Assembly (NCBI GenBank): GCA_944386695.1
Contig: CALXCB010000010.1
Span: 1-38,489 of the forward strand
Direction of reading: 5' to 3'
Origin: an uncultured Clostridia bacterium
Lineage (GTDB): Bacteria > Bacillota > Clostridia > TANB77 > CAG-508
DNA length: 38,489 nt
Below, one piece after another: positions 9,328 through 16,028 of the stretch. The notes below the pieces were generated by a model. It was not told where the DNA came from, ran no database searches, and saw only the letters and a program-made list of their open reading frames with translations. The first letter of the stretch is position 1; the number at the start of each line of letters is the position of its first letter. A program made the translations under genes and the position numbers.

Positions 9328-9456
9328 AAAAATCTTTATTAAAAAGAGGGATTTTATCGAAGATTGGCGAATAATTTAATTGTAGTAGGTTTTTAAAGCG
9401 AGAAAAATGCATTAAAAGTAACTACATAAACATAAATTTATAGGAGGTAATTTAGA

Positions 9457-9741
9457 ATGAACAAAGCTGAATTAGTAGCAGCTATGGCTGCAAAAACAGG
9501 AGAAACAAAGAAAGCTGCAGAGGCTTCAGTTAATGCATTTGTTGAAGTAGTAACAGAAGCATTAAAAGACGGAGAAAAAATTCAATTAGTTGGATTTGGA
9601 TCTTTTGAAGTAAGAAAAAGAGCTGCTAGAAAGGGAAGAAATCCTCAAACTAAAGAAGAAATAAAAATACCTGCATCAAAAGCTCCAGTATTCAAAGCTG
9701 GTAAAGCTTTAAAAGAAGTTGTAAATAACAGTAAAAAATAA
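9457..9741 (+). CDS. hup: HU-family nucleoid DNA-binding protein
   Basis: 94 aa, the normal length. MNKAELVAAMAAKTG start, VQLVGFGSFEVRKR-type beta arm region (IQLVGFGSFEVRKRAAR) and GRNPQTKEEIKIPASKAPVFKAG are diagnostic. RBS TAGGAGG. It bends DNA non-specifically and commonly assists tyrosine recombinases and phage integration. Its position next to the prophage attachment site is probably incidental. Confidence 0.97.
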   Translation: MNKAELVAAMAAKTGETKKAAEASVNAFVEVVTEALKDGEKIQLVGFGSFEVRKRAARKGRNPQTKEEIKIPASKAPVFKAGKALKEVVNNSKK

Positions 9742-9783
9742 TTATATATATATAACTTTATAAGGTTTGTAAATTAATTTACA

Positions 9784-9825
9784 CCTCTAATTAATAGGAA
9801 TATAATCTATTAATTAGAGGGTTTT
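9784..9825 (+). terminator. Terminator after HU gene
   Basis: A perfect 14-bp stem CCTCTAATTAATAG/CTATTAATTAGAGG with a 9-nt loop, then GTTTT. Confidence 0.88.
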
Positions 9826-9862
9826 AAATATATAAAAATATTAAAAATTTTATATGAGATTA

Positions 9863-9891
9863 TTGAAATAAACTAAGATTTTTAGTATAAT
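9863..9891 (+). promoter_or_regulatory. Promoter of tRNA-Gly gene
   Basis: TTGAAA (9863-9868), a 17-bp spacer and TATAAT (9886-9891), 12 bp before the tRNA. The tRNA therefore has its own chromosomal promoter, upstream of the attachment core. Confidence 0.85.
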
Positions 9892-9903
9892 AAAAAATGT
9901 TAT

Positions 9904-9977
9904 GCGGGTATAGTTTAATGGTAGAATCCCATGCTTCCGACCTGGTGGTGAGGGTTCGATTCCCTCTACCCGCTCCA
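9904..9977 (+). tRNA. tRNA-Gly, anticodon UCC with G37 (candidate four-base anticodon UCCG)
   Basis: 74 nt with encoded CCA. Acceptor GCGGGTA/TACCCGC, discriminator T, D stem GTTT/GAAT, T arm GAGGG-TTCGATT-CCCTC. Anticodon loop CTTCCGA (9934-9940) gives anticodon TCC (9936-9938) followed by G37 (9939). Ordinary bacterial tRNA-Gly(UCC) has A37 (CUUCCAA). U34-C35-C36-G37 is exactly complementary to CGGN, the four-base unit at all eight prophage frameshift sites. The anticodon stem CCATG/CCTGG has one T-C mismatch (position 30/40). If T30 is bulged instead and G31 pairs with C40, the loop becomes 8 nt, like known +1 suppressor tRNAs. GlyRS identity elements (U73, C35, C36, G1-C72, C2-G71) are present, so Gly charging is expected. 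The 3' end doubles as attL. Confidence 0.93.
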
Positions 9978-9980
9978 AAA
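9966..9980 (+). repeat. attL core, overlapping tRNA-Gly 3' end
   Basis: CTACCCGCTCCAAAA is repeated at 38012-38026. The tRNA stays whole because the phage brings a copy of its 3' end. Confidence 0.92.
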
Positions 9981-10028
9981 TATATACTTTTAATATTTTT
10001 TATTAAATTTTATTAAATTGTAATATTT

Positions 10029-10067
10029 CTTAAAAAGCTTTAAAACAGGGCTTTTTAAGTTTTTTTA
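10029..10067 (+). terminator. Terminator downstream of tRNA-Gly, inside prophage
   Basis: Stem CTTAAAAAGC/GCTTTTTAAG with an 11-nt loop and TTTTTTT. It shields the phage end from tRNA transcription. Confidence 0.8.
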
Positions 10068-10120
10068 TTATGATTATTTTTCATTATTTTTTATTAATTT
10101 TTATTATTTATTTAAAAAAC

Positions 10121-10142
10121 TGCATTAAAATTGCATTAAAAA
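10121..10142 (+). repeat. Left arm-type integrase binding repeats
   Basis: GCATTAAAA at 10122 and 10133 (11-bp period). The right end carries the same pair at 37932 and 37943, and the 22-bp blocks differ at one base. More copies at 10157 and, inverted, at 10168 lie in the int terminator palindrome. Confidence 0.75.
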
Positions 10143-10154
10143 GAGAAAAAATAA

Positions 10155-10178
10155 TTGCATTAAAAAATTTTAATGCAA
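10155..10178. terminator. Palindrome after integrase stop, with embedded arm repeats
   Basis: ATTGCATTAAAA (from 10155) faces TTTTAATGCAAT in an uninterrupted palindrome directly after the integrase stop. It could end int transcription and also bind Int or an accessory protein. Confidence 0.55.
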
Positions 10179-11588
10179 TTAGGCTGATATTTTATTTTGT
10201 TTATAATAAGAACGTGAATTTTTTAATTGTTTATTTCTATATTTTGTAAGAATATGCCCATAAGTCTCTTTTATTTGTCTATCATCAACATGTCCAAGTA
10301 TTTTTGCAATAACAAGTAAATCCATTCCTGCTTCAATCATTCTTGTTACAGCAGTATGTCTGCACATATGAATATGACAACCTTTTTTTAATTCTAATTT
10401 AACACCAGCTTCCCTACAAATTCTTTTAAATATATTGTTTAAACATCGATGGTCGATGTATTTGCCATCTAATTGGCAAAATAGTAAATTATTTTTATTA
10501 TTAGGATTATTACTAGCATTTTTTATTTGTTCTTTTACTACAGAAAGCATAAGTTCTTTATCAAAAATATCAAAAGGTATAAATCTTTCATCAATTAAGC
10601 CTTGTTGAATTTTTTTATGTCCTGTTTTTGTTGTCTCTCCCATAATTATTTTTCCATTATCAGAAGTCAAAGTATGATTAATAATAAATCCATTATTAGT
10701 AAGGTCAATATTTTCATTAATTTTGATAGCACCCAATTCACCGATTCTTGCACCAGAAAGAAGTGCACATATAAATAAATTTTTTAAAGTTTTTTCATCA
10801 TAGTTACATTTAGCACTTTTTATTAAGGATTTACTTCTAAGATATTTCATTAATTCTCTTTGTTCATTAACTTCAAAAGCGTGTATAGGCTCTTTTTTTT
10901 GCATAGATATAGGAATATATATTCTTAACATAGGATTGTCTGGATATGAAATAATTTTATCCATTACACACTGCATAAAACCTTCTTTCAATTTACCAAT
11001 AATTTTTTCTATTTCCCCCTGCGATAAATGCCTTATGGAATTAAGAAAATCTTGTACGTCCTGGTAAGTTATCTTTTGAACAGGCTTTTTGAAAGCTTGC
11101 CAATTGTCTATATAAGCATAATGATATTGATCCTTATCCTTTGTGTTTTTAATTATTTTTCCTGCTTCAAATTTTGTGTTTCCTATTTTCTTTATTACTT
11201 CTAAAATTGTAATTCCATTTTTCTTAACATATGTTTTAGTTTGAATTTGTGCTTCTATTGTTTTTTTCTTTTCAACAGCTTGACTTCTAGTGTGGCTATT
11301 GGCTACAGTTGTTCTTGAACCATCATCAAGAGTAATTTGAGCAGGGTATCTATTGTAACAATAAAATCTATCGCAAAAACCTTTTTTTAAGCAAGCTGTA
11401 CATTCTATACATTTTTCACATTTATTTGTACCAGATCTATTATTACATATAGACCAATCATTACATTTTTTACAAATTTCACATACAAAATCTAACCTAC
11501 TATTCTTTCTATCTATTTTTTGAATTGTATTATAAATACTACCTTCTTTATTTCCTTTTCTTCCTAATCTTCCTAATTTTCTTGACAT
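10179..11588 (-). CDS. int: Tyrosine-recombinase integrase with N-terminal Cys-rich domain
   Basis: 469 aa. The catalytic residues are visible: Arg281 (LSGARIGELG), His407-x-x-Arg410 (HMCRHTAVTRM), His433 (LGHVDD) and Tyr443 (KETYGH). A core-binding SAM-like region spans about 125-225. Unusually, residues 36-77 hold ten cysteines with CX2CX2C spacing, a probable zinc-binding module placed before the arm-binding region. It catalyses integration and excision between attP and the tRNA-Gly attB. It lies directly beside attL and is transcribed toward it, typical for tRNA-targeted prophages. Its RBS sits in a hairpin (11600-11642). It contains no in-frame CGG. Confidence 0.95.
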   Translation of the reverse strand: MSRKLGRLGRKGNKEGSIYNTIQKIDRKNSRLDFVCEICKKCNDWSICNNRSGTNKCEKCIECTACLKKGFCDRFYCYNRYPAQITLDDGSRTTVANSHTRSQAVEKKKTIEAQIQTKTYVKKNGITILEVIKKIGNTKFEAGKIIKNTKDKDQYHYAYIDNWQAFKKPVQKITYQDVQDFLNSIRHLSQGEIEKIIGKLKEGFMQCVMDKIISYPDNPMLRIYIPISMQKKEPIHAFEVNEQRELMKYLRSKSLIKSAKCNYDEKTLKNLFICALLSGARIGELGAIKINENIDLTNNGFIINHTLTSDNGKIIMGETTKTGHKKIQQGLIDERFIPFDIFDKELMLSVVKEQIKNASNNPNNKNNLLFCQLDGKYIDHRCLNNIFKRICREAGVKLELKKGCHIHMCRHTAVTRMIEAGMDLLVIAKILGHVDDRQIKETYGHILTKYRNKQLKNSRSYYKQNKISA

Positions 11589-11599
11589 ATAAAATTACC

Positions 11600-11642
11600 T
11601 CCACTTTTCAAAATATTTTTCAAATAACACTTGAAAAGTGGA
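11600..11642 (-). promoter_or_regulatory. Hairpin covering the integrase Shine-Dalgarno
   Basis: A 12-bp inverted repeat TCCACTTTTCAA/TTGAAAAGTGGA with a 19-nt loop. In the int mRNA the 3' arm runs into GGAGGT, the RBS of int, so folding would pair part of the Shine-Dalgarno. Confidence 0.6.
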
Positions 11643-11694
11643 AGCTTTTTATATATAATACAAAAAGTAATCACTTTTTAAGTGTTTACGTCCT

Positions 11695-11735
11695 GGATAA
11701 TGTGTGACGTTCCGCAAAAACAATGCACATTATCC
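11695..11735. promoter_or_regulatory. Inverted repeat enclosing a 16-bp element shared with the xis leader
   Basis: GGATAATGTG/CACATTATCC flanks and partly overlaps TGTGTGACGTTCCGCA (11701-11716). The reverse complement of that element recurs exactly at 13249-13264. On the plus strand TTTTT follows, so it may also terminate transcription. Relative to int and the excisionase-like gene, the element has the same orientation upstream of each. Confidence 0.6.
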
Positions 11736-11745
11736 TTTTTATTAT

Positions 11746-12336
11746 TTATAAATCTATTTTTATTACACAACCTAATGTTGGTTTATCATCTGTACCTCCA
11801 GTAATTTTATCAATATATCCTTCTATAAAAAAAGTATCATTAGTATTAAATTCATTTTCAAACTTTTGAAATAAAAAATTTGTTGATTTTTCAGGGATAT
11901 GTCCCAATTGTTTTTCTAGGCCATCAATAATAGTAAATACAGCTAGAGCATGTCCAGTCTTTGAATAAGGATTATCTTTATCCCATTTAATATATACCTT
12001 TTGCTTAGCTTTGCAACGTTTAAGAATATCTTGCCTATCATCAAACGTAACACCAGCAACATTTGTGTCAAATTGTGAATTAGAGGATATATGCAATGCA
12101 GTATTTTCAGTTCTTATATTAGTGTTTACTTTATTATTTTGGGTTTGTAACAAATATTCTTTTAATAAATCAATTAAAAGCCTAATAATATCTATAATCC
12201 AGCCTATTCCAAAAATTCCTAAAGTGAATAAATATAATATTCCAAGACCTGTTTTCTTTTCATAAAATTTATGGATTCCTAAATATCCTAAAAACAAACA
12301 TAAAACAAAATCAATTGTTTTTTCTTTTTTATTCAT
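11746..12336 (-). CDS. TM2-domain protein with C-terminal HIRAN-like domain
   Basis: 196 aa. Residues 1-65 form a TM2 domain, two hydrophobic helices with FLGYLGIHKFYEKKTGLG and a DIIRLL turn. Residues about 95-196 match the HIRAN pattern: VAGVTFDDRQDILKR, WDKDNPYSKTGHALAVF, QLGHIPEKST. HIRAN domains bind DNA ends or stalled forks in larger enzymes, so a membrane-tethered copy is odd. It lies between the integrase and the repressor, where lysogenic-conversion genes sit. A superinfection-related role is inference. Confidence 0.72.
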   Translation of the reverse strand: MNKKEKTIDFVLCLFLGYLGIHKFYEKKTGLGILYLFTLGIFGIGWIIDIIRLLIDLLKEYLLQTQNNKVNTNIRTENTALHISSNSQFDTNVAGVTFDDRQDILKRCKAKQKVYIKWDKDNPYSKTGHALAVFTIIDGLEKQLGHIPEKSTNFLFQKFENEFNTNDTFFIEGYIDKITGGTDDKPTLGCVIKIDL

Positions 12337-12378
12337 AAATTACCTCCGATTATTTAAAAGTTTATATATAGGATATTA

Positions 12379-12783
12379 TCAAGCTTCTTGTATATCTGTT
12401 TTTTTCTCAATATACTTTGGAACATCAGTTAAATCTTTAATGTTTTCAATTGCTTTTTCTTTTCCTAAATTATTTAATTGTTCATAATAATGTAATAATT
12501 GAATAGAGTTTGAACCATATTTATCTTTAATCATATCAGATATTTGAGTTGAACTAGTATCTGATATATATTTTTCATCACTTAAACCAGCAAGCCATGC
12601 AGGATTAACATTAAAAAATTGAGCTAATTTAACAATAGTACTTCTTTTTACTCCTTGTATTTCTCCAGAAGCATAGCGAGAGATGGTAGCAGCTTTTTTA
12701 CCAACAGCCTCTTCCATTTCACTTAAAGCATAATTACTATTTTTTATTAGTTCGGTTAATCTTAGTGCAAATAATTCATCCAT
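12379..12783 (-). CDS. CI-like HTH repressor
   Basis: 134 aa from the minus-strand ATG at 12783, with GGAGGTG 8 nt upstream. Residues 1-70 are an XRE-type helix-turn-helix (LTELIKNSNYALSEMEEAVG, ATISRYASGEIQGVKRSTIVKLAQFF). The C-terminal 60 residues are short, with no LexA-type Ser/Lys protease motif, so induction is probably not by RecA-stimulated self-cleavage. It is divergent from the cro-like gene, with TTACGT-N3-ACGTAA operators in between. Confidence 0.85.
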   Translation of the reverse strand: MDELFALRLTELIKNSNYALSEMEEAVGKKAATISRYASGEIQGVKRSTIVKLAQFFNVNPAWLAGLSDEKYISDTSSTQISDMIKDKYGSNSIQLLHYYEQLNNLGKEKAIENIKDLTDVPKYIEKKTDIQEA

Positions 12784-12874
12784 TTGTAACACCTCCAATA
12801 ACCACATTTTACTACATCTTTTCTTATTACGCAATATTTTTTGCAAAAAAAGTAAAAAAATTTCGCAAAAAGTA

Positions 12875-12905
12875 TTGACAAGATATAAAAAATATTATAT
12901 ATATT
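12875..12905 (+). promoter_or_regulatory. Early rightward promoter
   Basis: TTGACA at 12875-12880, then a TATA-type -10 near 12898-12905. Its -10 abuts operator O1, so a bound repressor would block it. Confidence 0.7.
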
Positions 12906-12918
12906 ACGTACAACGTAA
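12904..12918. promoter_or_regulatory. Repressor operator O1
   Basis: TTACGT-ACA-ACGTAA: a perfect palindrome with a 3-bp centre. Confidence 0.75.
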
Positions 12919-12933
12919 TTGCGTAACACGTAA
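12919..12933. promoter_or_regulatory. Repressor operator O2
   Basis: TTGCGT-AAC-ACGTAA follows O1 with no gap, one base off the palindrome. The tandem 15-bp spacing suggests cooperative binding. Confidence 0.72.
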
Positions 12934-12950
12934 AAATGGAGGTGATAAAT

Positions 12951-13166
12951 TTGGATAGTAAAAGAGAAGAAATACTCAGAAAAATAGAAGGGTATATGAA
13001 ATTTAGAGGAATGACAAAAACGGAAATGGCTAAAGTTTGGAAAAAAACAGAAATTTACGTATATAGAAGACTAAAGGGAACAGTAGAGTTAAGTTTGAGT
13101 GATATTTTGGATCTATGTTCAATATTAAATTTGTCAAAAGAAGAAGCGGCAGATATATTTTTTTAG
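12951..13166 (+). CDS. Cro-like HTH protein
   Basis: 71 aa from the TTG at 12951, preceded by GGAGGTG. An ATG at 12936 overlaps that RBS and is rejected. The helix-turn-helix is MTKTEMAKVWKKTEIYVYRRLKG with a following DILDLCSILN helix. It is the first rightward gene under the O1/O2 promoter, with O3 just after its stop. The role as antirepressor or Cro is from position and size. Confidence 0.75.
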   Translation: MDSKREEILRKIEGYMKFRGMTKTEMAKVWKKTEIYVYRRLKGTVELSLSDILDLCSILNLSKEEAADIFF

Positions 13167-13173
13167 ACATTGA

Positions 13174-13188
13174 TTACGTAATACGTAA
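13174..13188. promoter_or_regulatory. Repressor operator O3
   Basis: TTACGT-AAT-ACGTAA, a perfect copy of the operator palindrome, 8 bp after the cro-like stop. Confidence 0.72.
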
Positions 13189-13217
13189 CAAAATAAAACA
13201 AGGGAGATGAGAAATTT

Positions 13218-13286
13218 GTGGTAGAAAATTTGATATTAAGAAATAAAATGCGGAACGTCACACAAAATCAAAGGAGGGAACAATGA
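13218..13286 (+). other. Possible short leader ORF with CGG, overlapping the excisionase-like start
   Basis: GTG at 13218 (or ATG at 13248) opens a frame ending at TGA 13284-13286, which overlaps the next ATG as ATGA. It contains ATG-CGG-AAC-GTC-ACA within the shared 16-bp element (13249-13264). The RBS is weak. It may be a coupling leader peptide, or the 16 bp may be only a protein-binding site. This is the only possible in-frame CGG in the prophage without a full-length +1 product. Confidence 0.3.
13249..13264 (+). promoter_or_regulatory. 16-bp element shared with upstream of int
   Basis: TGCGGAACGTCACACA, the exact reverse complement of 11701-11716. It lies 19 bp before the excisionase-like gene, in the same relative orientation as the copy upstream of int. 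A shared regulator of integration and excision genes is the simplest reading. Confidence 0.6.
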
Positions 13287-13601
13287 AAACAAAAAAATTT
13301 TCAACAATGACATGGGAAGAAGCACCAGATACTATTCGGACCAGAAGAACTTGCGAAAATTTTAGGGATAGGAGAACCAGGAGCAAGAAAAAAATTTGAT
13401 GAAAAAGATTTTCCACGAATACAAGGAATAGGAAGTACAAGAAAAGCAGATAAGAATGCCGTAAGATTATACATTCAAGGAATAAATATAAGGACCAATC
13501 AAAAGGATGCAATAATGTCATTGCTATTATTTGAATTAAAAAAACTAAATACAAGTTTGGAATTAATGAAAGGAGAAAAAGAAAATGTTATGTCTAATTA
13601 G
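13283..13601 (+). CDS. Excisionase-like HTH protein, needs +1 shift at CGGA
   Basis: 105 aa if C13337 is skipped. The ATG at 13283 has AAGGAGGG upstream. In frame 0: MKTKKFSTMTWEEAPDTI then CGG, followed by 17 unrelated codons and TGA. In +1 from GGA 13338: GPEELAKILGIGEPGARKKF, DFPRIQGIGSTRKADKNAVRLYI, to TAG 13599. The joined sequence has the MerR/excisionase-type winged helix layout: W-E-E-x-P-D start, first helix with LAKILGI, and KxAVRLYI at the end. Gly19 comes from CGGA. No start codon exists in the +1 frame after its last stop, so the domain cannot be made independently. It follows the cro-like gene, where Xis or a directionality factor is expected. Confidence 0.7.
13337..13340 (+). 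promoter_or_regulatory. CGGA +1 site 1 (excisionase-like)
   Basis: Context ATT-CGGA-CCA. Frame 0 before, +1 after; decoded as Gly19. Confidence 0.8.
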
Positions 13602-13767
13602 TTATATTTTTATATTTTCAATAATATCAGCACTAGAAGCAGATTCAATTACATTAGTACAGGCTGTCCTTTGGGGAGGCTACGGATTATTAATGTTTTA
13701 TCATACTAGCAAATCTTTTTGGAGTGAAATTAAAAAAACAGATAAGAAAAATAGACGAAAAAAATAA
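13585..13767 (+). CDS. Small membrane protein
   Basis: 60 aa; two hydrophobic stretches (residues 2-15, 23-40) and a basic tail KKTDKKNRRKK. RBS AAAGGAG. It overlaps the end of the excisionase-like frame by 17 bp, which implies translational coupling. Function not recognised. Confidence 0.6.
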   Translation: MLCLISYIFIFSIISALEADSITLVQAVLWGGYGLLMFYHTSKSFWSEIKKTDKKNRRKK

Positions 13768-13785
13768 AATATGGAGGTGAAATCA

Positions 13786-14010
13786 ATGGAAGAAAAATTA
13801 CTTAGATTAATTAAAGCAGTAGATACTTATACCCAAACTAACAAGAATCATTATGCAGAACTAAACTATGAAGGAGATAATAGAAAAATCACGATTAGTA
13901 TTAGAGAAAAAAAGACTTTTGTATTTAAACAAATAATTGAAACGATTGTGGATAAAGAATCTTTAATAAGTATTGACAACATAATCGAAAAATTAGAGAA
14001 AGGAGACTAG
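13786..14010 (+). CDS. Small hypothetical early protein
   Basis: 74 aa from the ATG at 13786 with GGAGGTG upstream (an ATG at 13771 overlaps this RBS). Mixed alpha/beta: YAELNYEGDNRKITISIREKK, then acidic helices. No family recognised. Early operon. Confidence 0.6.
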   Translation: MEEKLLRLIKAVDTYTQTNKNHYAELNYEGDNRKITISIREKKTFVFKQIIETIVDKESLISIDNIIEKLEKGD

Positions 14011-14016
14011 TTTGAA

Positions 14017-14193
14017 ATGGAAAGTGAGACAATTAATAATCTATGTATAAGATTAGAAAATGGGAATTTGATTGAAATTCAGCAACATGAATATAGAAAA
14101 GTATTAGATAAAGCAAGTAAAAATTATAAGAAACTAATACAAAGATGCAAAACAAAAATAAAGGAACTAACCAACGCAACCAACGAAAATTAG
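14017..14193 (+). CDS. Small hypothetical early protein
   Basis: 58 aa, ATG 14017, with AAAGGAG 11 nt upstream. MESETINNLCIRLENG start, then a basic helical segment (YKKLIQRCKTKIKEL). No family recognised. Its last codons form a hairpin with the sequence after the stop. Confidence 0.5.
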   Translation: MESETINNLCIRLENGNLIEIQQHEYRKVLDKASKNYKKLIQRCKTKIKELTNATNEN

Positions 14194-14197
14194 TTCC
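14163..14197. repeat. Hairpin with AACCAACG direct repeat
   Basis: GGAACTAA (14163-14170) pairs with TTAGTTCC (14190-14197). Inside, AACCAACG and CAACCAACG repeat. It lies upstream of the replication gene and could be an attenuator or part of an origin; undecided. Confidence 0.4.
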
Positions 14198-14292
14198 AAG
14201 AATATTAAATTAAGTAAATACTCTTGATACCTATTTTAGCATAAAAGAAAGCAAAATACAAGTGTTAGGAGAAATTACGGAAAGGAAAACAA

Positions 14293-15106
14293 ATGAATTT
14301 AGAAAAACAACTTGATGAATTTTATTCTATGTTAGACTACAGACCAGTTTCTTCTAATGCTATTTCTATATATTTTGTTATATTGACAATAGCTAAGAAA
14401 TCAGGCTGGAAAAGTGATGTCAAAATAGCAAATTCAATTCTAACAAGTAAGTGCAAATTAAGCATTTCAGCCTTGCAAAGGGCTAGAAATGAACTTATTA
14501 CTAATAACTATATAACGTATAAGAAGCGGATCTAATCAAAACGATGCTTCAAGATATGCAATAATTCGATTATATAAAGATGGATTGAAAGCATCTTTGA
14601 TTTCTATGGAGGATTTTAACCCAAAATTTGAACAGCCGAACACACAGCCGAACACACAAGCGGACGAATATAAAAACGAACAAATAATAACTAAACTAAA
14701 TTTATATTTTAATTATATTATAAATAATAATGGCGTGAGCAATTTTGAAAATATGAAACCTGTTGATAAAGATTGTATAGTTTCTGTGTTAAAGAGGTTA
14801 GATTTATACATAGACAACGTGAAAATTTTAAAGATGCTACCAGATTATCAATATTTTAATTACAAAATGCAATATTGGTGTATTCATGAAATTTATTTTA
14901 GTCCCTATAAATTGTTTTTAAATACGATGACAAGAAAACAATTCTTGTTTAGGTATTTTAAAGCACAAAAATATGGAAATTTAAACCGTTTGAACTATGA
15001 AGAATTTGTTAGATATTTCATGAGGTGCATACAAGAAGAAATGGAAGCAAGCAATAAAATCAATGATAGAAAAAGTAAGAGAAACGGAGGAAATAGATCA
15101 TGTTAG
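14293..15106 (+). CDS. Replication initiator / DnaD-like protein, needs +1 shift at CGGA
   Basis: 270 aa with the shift. Frame 0 codons 1-78 form a winged helix (NAISIYFVILTIAKKSGWKS, LSISALQRARNELITNNYITYKK), then CGG-ATC-TAA. In +1 from GGA 14528: GSNQNDASRYAIIRLYKDG continues the wing strand, then a linker with NTQPNTQ, and a helical C-terminal domain to TAG-free TGT and stop at 15106. YKKGSN...YAIIRLY joins two beta strands as in phage replisome organisers. The +1 part alone has only a TTG at 14585 with no RBS. Early operon, before rusA. The frame 0 product is an isolated winged helix of 80 residues. Confidence 0.75.
14527..14530 (+). promoter_or_regulatory. CGGA +1 site 2 (replication initiator)
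   Basis: Context AAG-AAG-CGGA-TCT. Frame 0 stops two codons later (TAA); decoded as Gly79. Confidence 0.85.
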
Positions 15107-15420
15107 ATTTTATTATGAATTTATTAGGTTATGAAAATATAGAAAAGATAAAAATTCCAGAAGAATACAAATATCCTAGAACAGAAAAATTGAAATGTAA
15201 GGCACTATTTTATGAAAGAACAGGAGCTTTTCTGGATAAAGTGGTAATTAACAATGAAAAAACATTACTAGATGGCTATATAACATACATTTTATGCCAA
15301 TGGAAAAAAATAAAATATATAAAAATATTAAAAATCAATTTATCGCCAGAAAAATATTTGAGTAAATATAGAGCTTATAGATTAAAACCAAAAGAAAAAG
15401 AAAGAAAAGAGAGGAGATAG
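15100..15420 (+). CDS. Hypothetical early protein
   Basis: 106 aa, overlapping the replication gene end by 7 bp (coupled). Features: MLDFIMNLLGYENIEKIKIPEEY start and basic tail KPKEKERKERR. No family recognised. Next to rusA, so a replication or recombination accessory role is possible. Confidence 0.6.
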   Translation: MLDFIMNLLGYENIEKIKIPEEYKYPRTEKLKCKALFYERTGAFLDKVVINNEKTLLDGYITYILCQWKKIKYIKILKINLSPEKYLSKYRAYRLKPKEKERKERR

Positions 15421-15427
15421 TATACAA

Positions 15428-15838
15428 ATGATTTATGAATTTGAAATGCCAGGAGAAATTGTAGGAAAAGCAAGACCAAGAATGAATACCAGAACAGGAA
15501 GAGCGTACACTCCATCTAAAACCAAAAATTACGAATATTTTTTGAGACAGTGGTTTATTAGAAAATATCCAAATTTTAAACAATTAGAATCAAGAGTAAA
15601 AGTAACTATTGTAGCATATTTTGATATTCCCAAAAGTACAAGCAAGAAAAAAGAGGATGAAATGCTAATAGGAAAAATAAGTCCAACCAAAAAGCCGGAT
15701 ATTGACAATATAGTAAAAATTATACTTGATACTATGAATAAATTTGCATTCAAAGATGATACGCAAGTTACAAAAATGGAAGTAGAAAAGAAATATAATC
15801 AAACACCTAAAATTTATGTAAAAATTGAGGAATATTAG
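15428..15838 (+). CDS. rusA: RusA-family Holliday junction resolvase
   Basis: 136 aa. RusA hallmarks: N-terminal GEIVGKARPRM, YTPSKTKNYE, and the metal-binding acidic set KPDIDNIVKIILDTMN followed by FKDDTQV. It cuts Holliday junctions formed in phage replication and recombination. RBS GAGGAG; placed directly after two replication-region genes. Confidence 0.93.
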   Translation: MIYEFEMPGEIVGKARPRMNTRTGRAYTPSKTKNYEYFLRQWFIRKYPNFKQLESRVKVTIVAYFDIPKSTSKKKEDEMLIGKISPTKKPDIDNIVKIILDTMNKFAFKDDTQVTKMEVEKKYNQTPKIYVKIEEY

Positions 15839-15847
15839 GAGGTAAGA

Positions 15848-16003
15848 ATGTTAGCAAAAATATTAATTTTTATTATTACAGCACTTATATTTTATTCTCT
15901 TGGTCGTGAAGAAGGAATAAAAGAAAATAAAGAAGCGGTTAAAAATGCGATAAAAAGAAGTAAAAATATAAGTGAAATTAAAATGAGGCTAAGGATAAAA
16001 TGA
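15848..16003 (+). CDS. Small membrane-anchored protein
   Basis: 51 aa, ATG 15848, RBS AGGAGG. Residues 2-18 are hydrophobic (ILIFIITALIFYSLG), then a charged helix. Type and position resemble small early membrane proteins of unknown role. Confidence 0.55.
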   Translation: MLAKILIFIITALIFYSLGREEGIKENKEAVKNAIKRSKNISEIKMRLRIK

Positions 16004-16028
16004 AGTTTAATAAAAAAGGAGGAAGATT

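Noticed and set aside
11701..13264. Invertible DNA segment between the 16-bp inverted copies
   Set aside because: No invertase gene or other inversion signature nearby; shared upstream regulation fits the orientations better.
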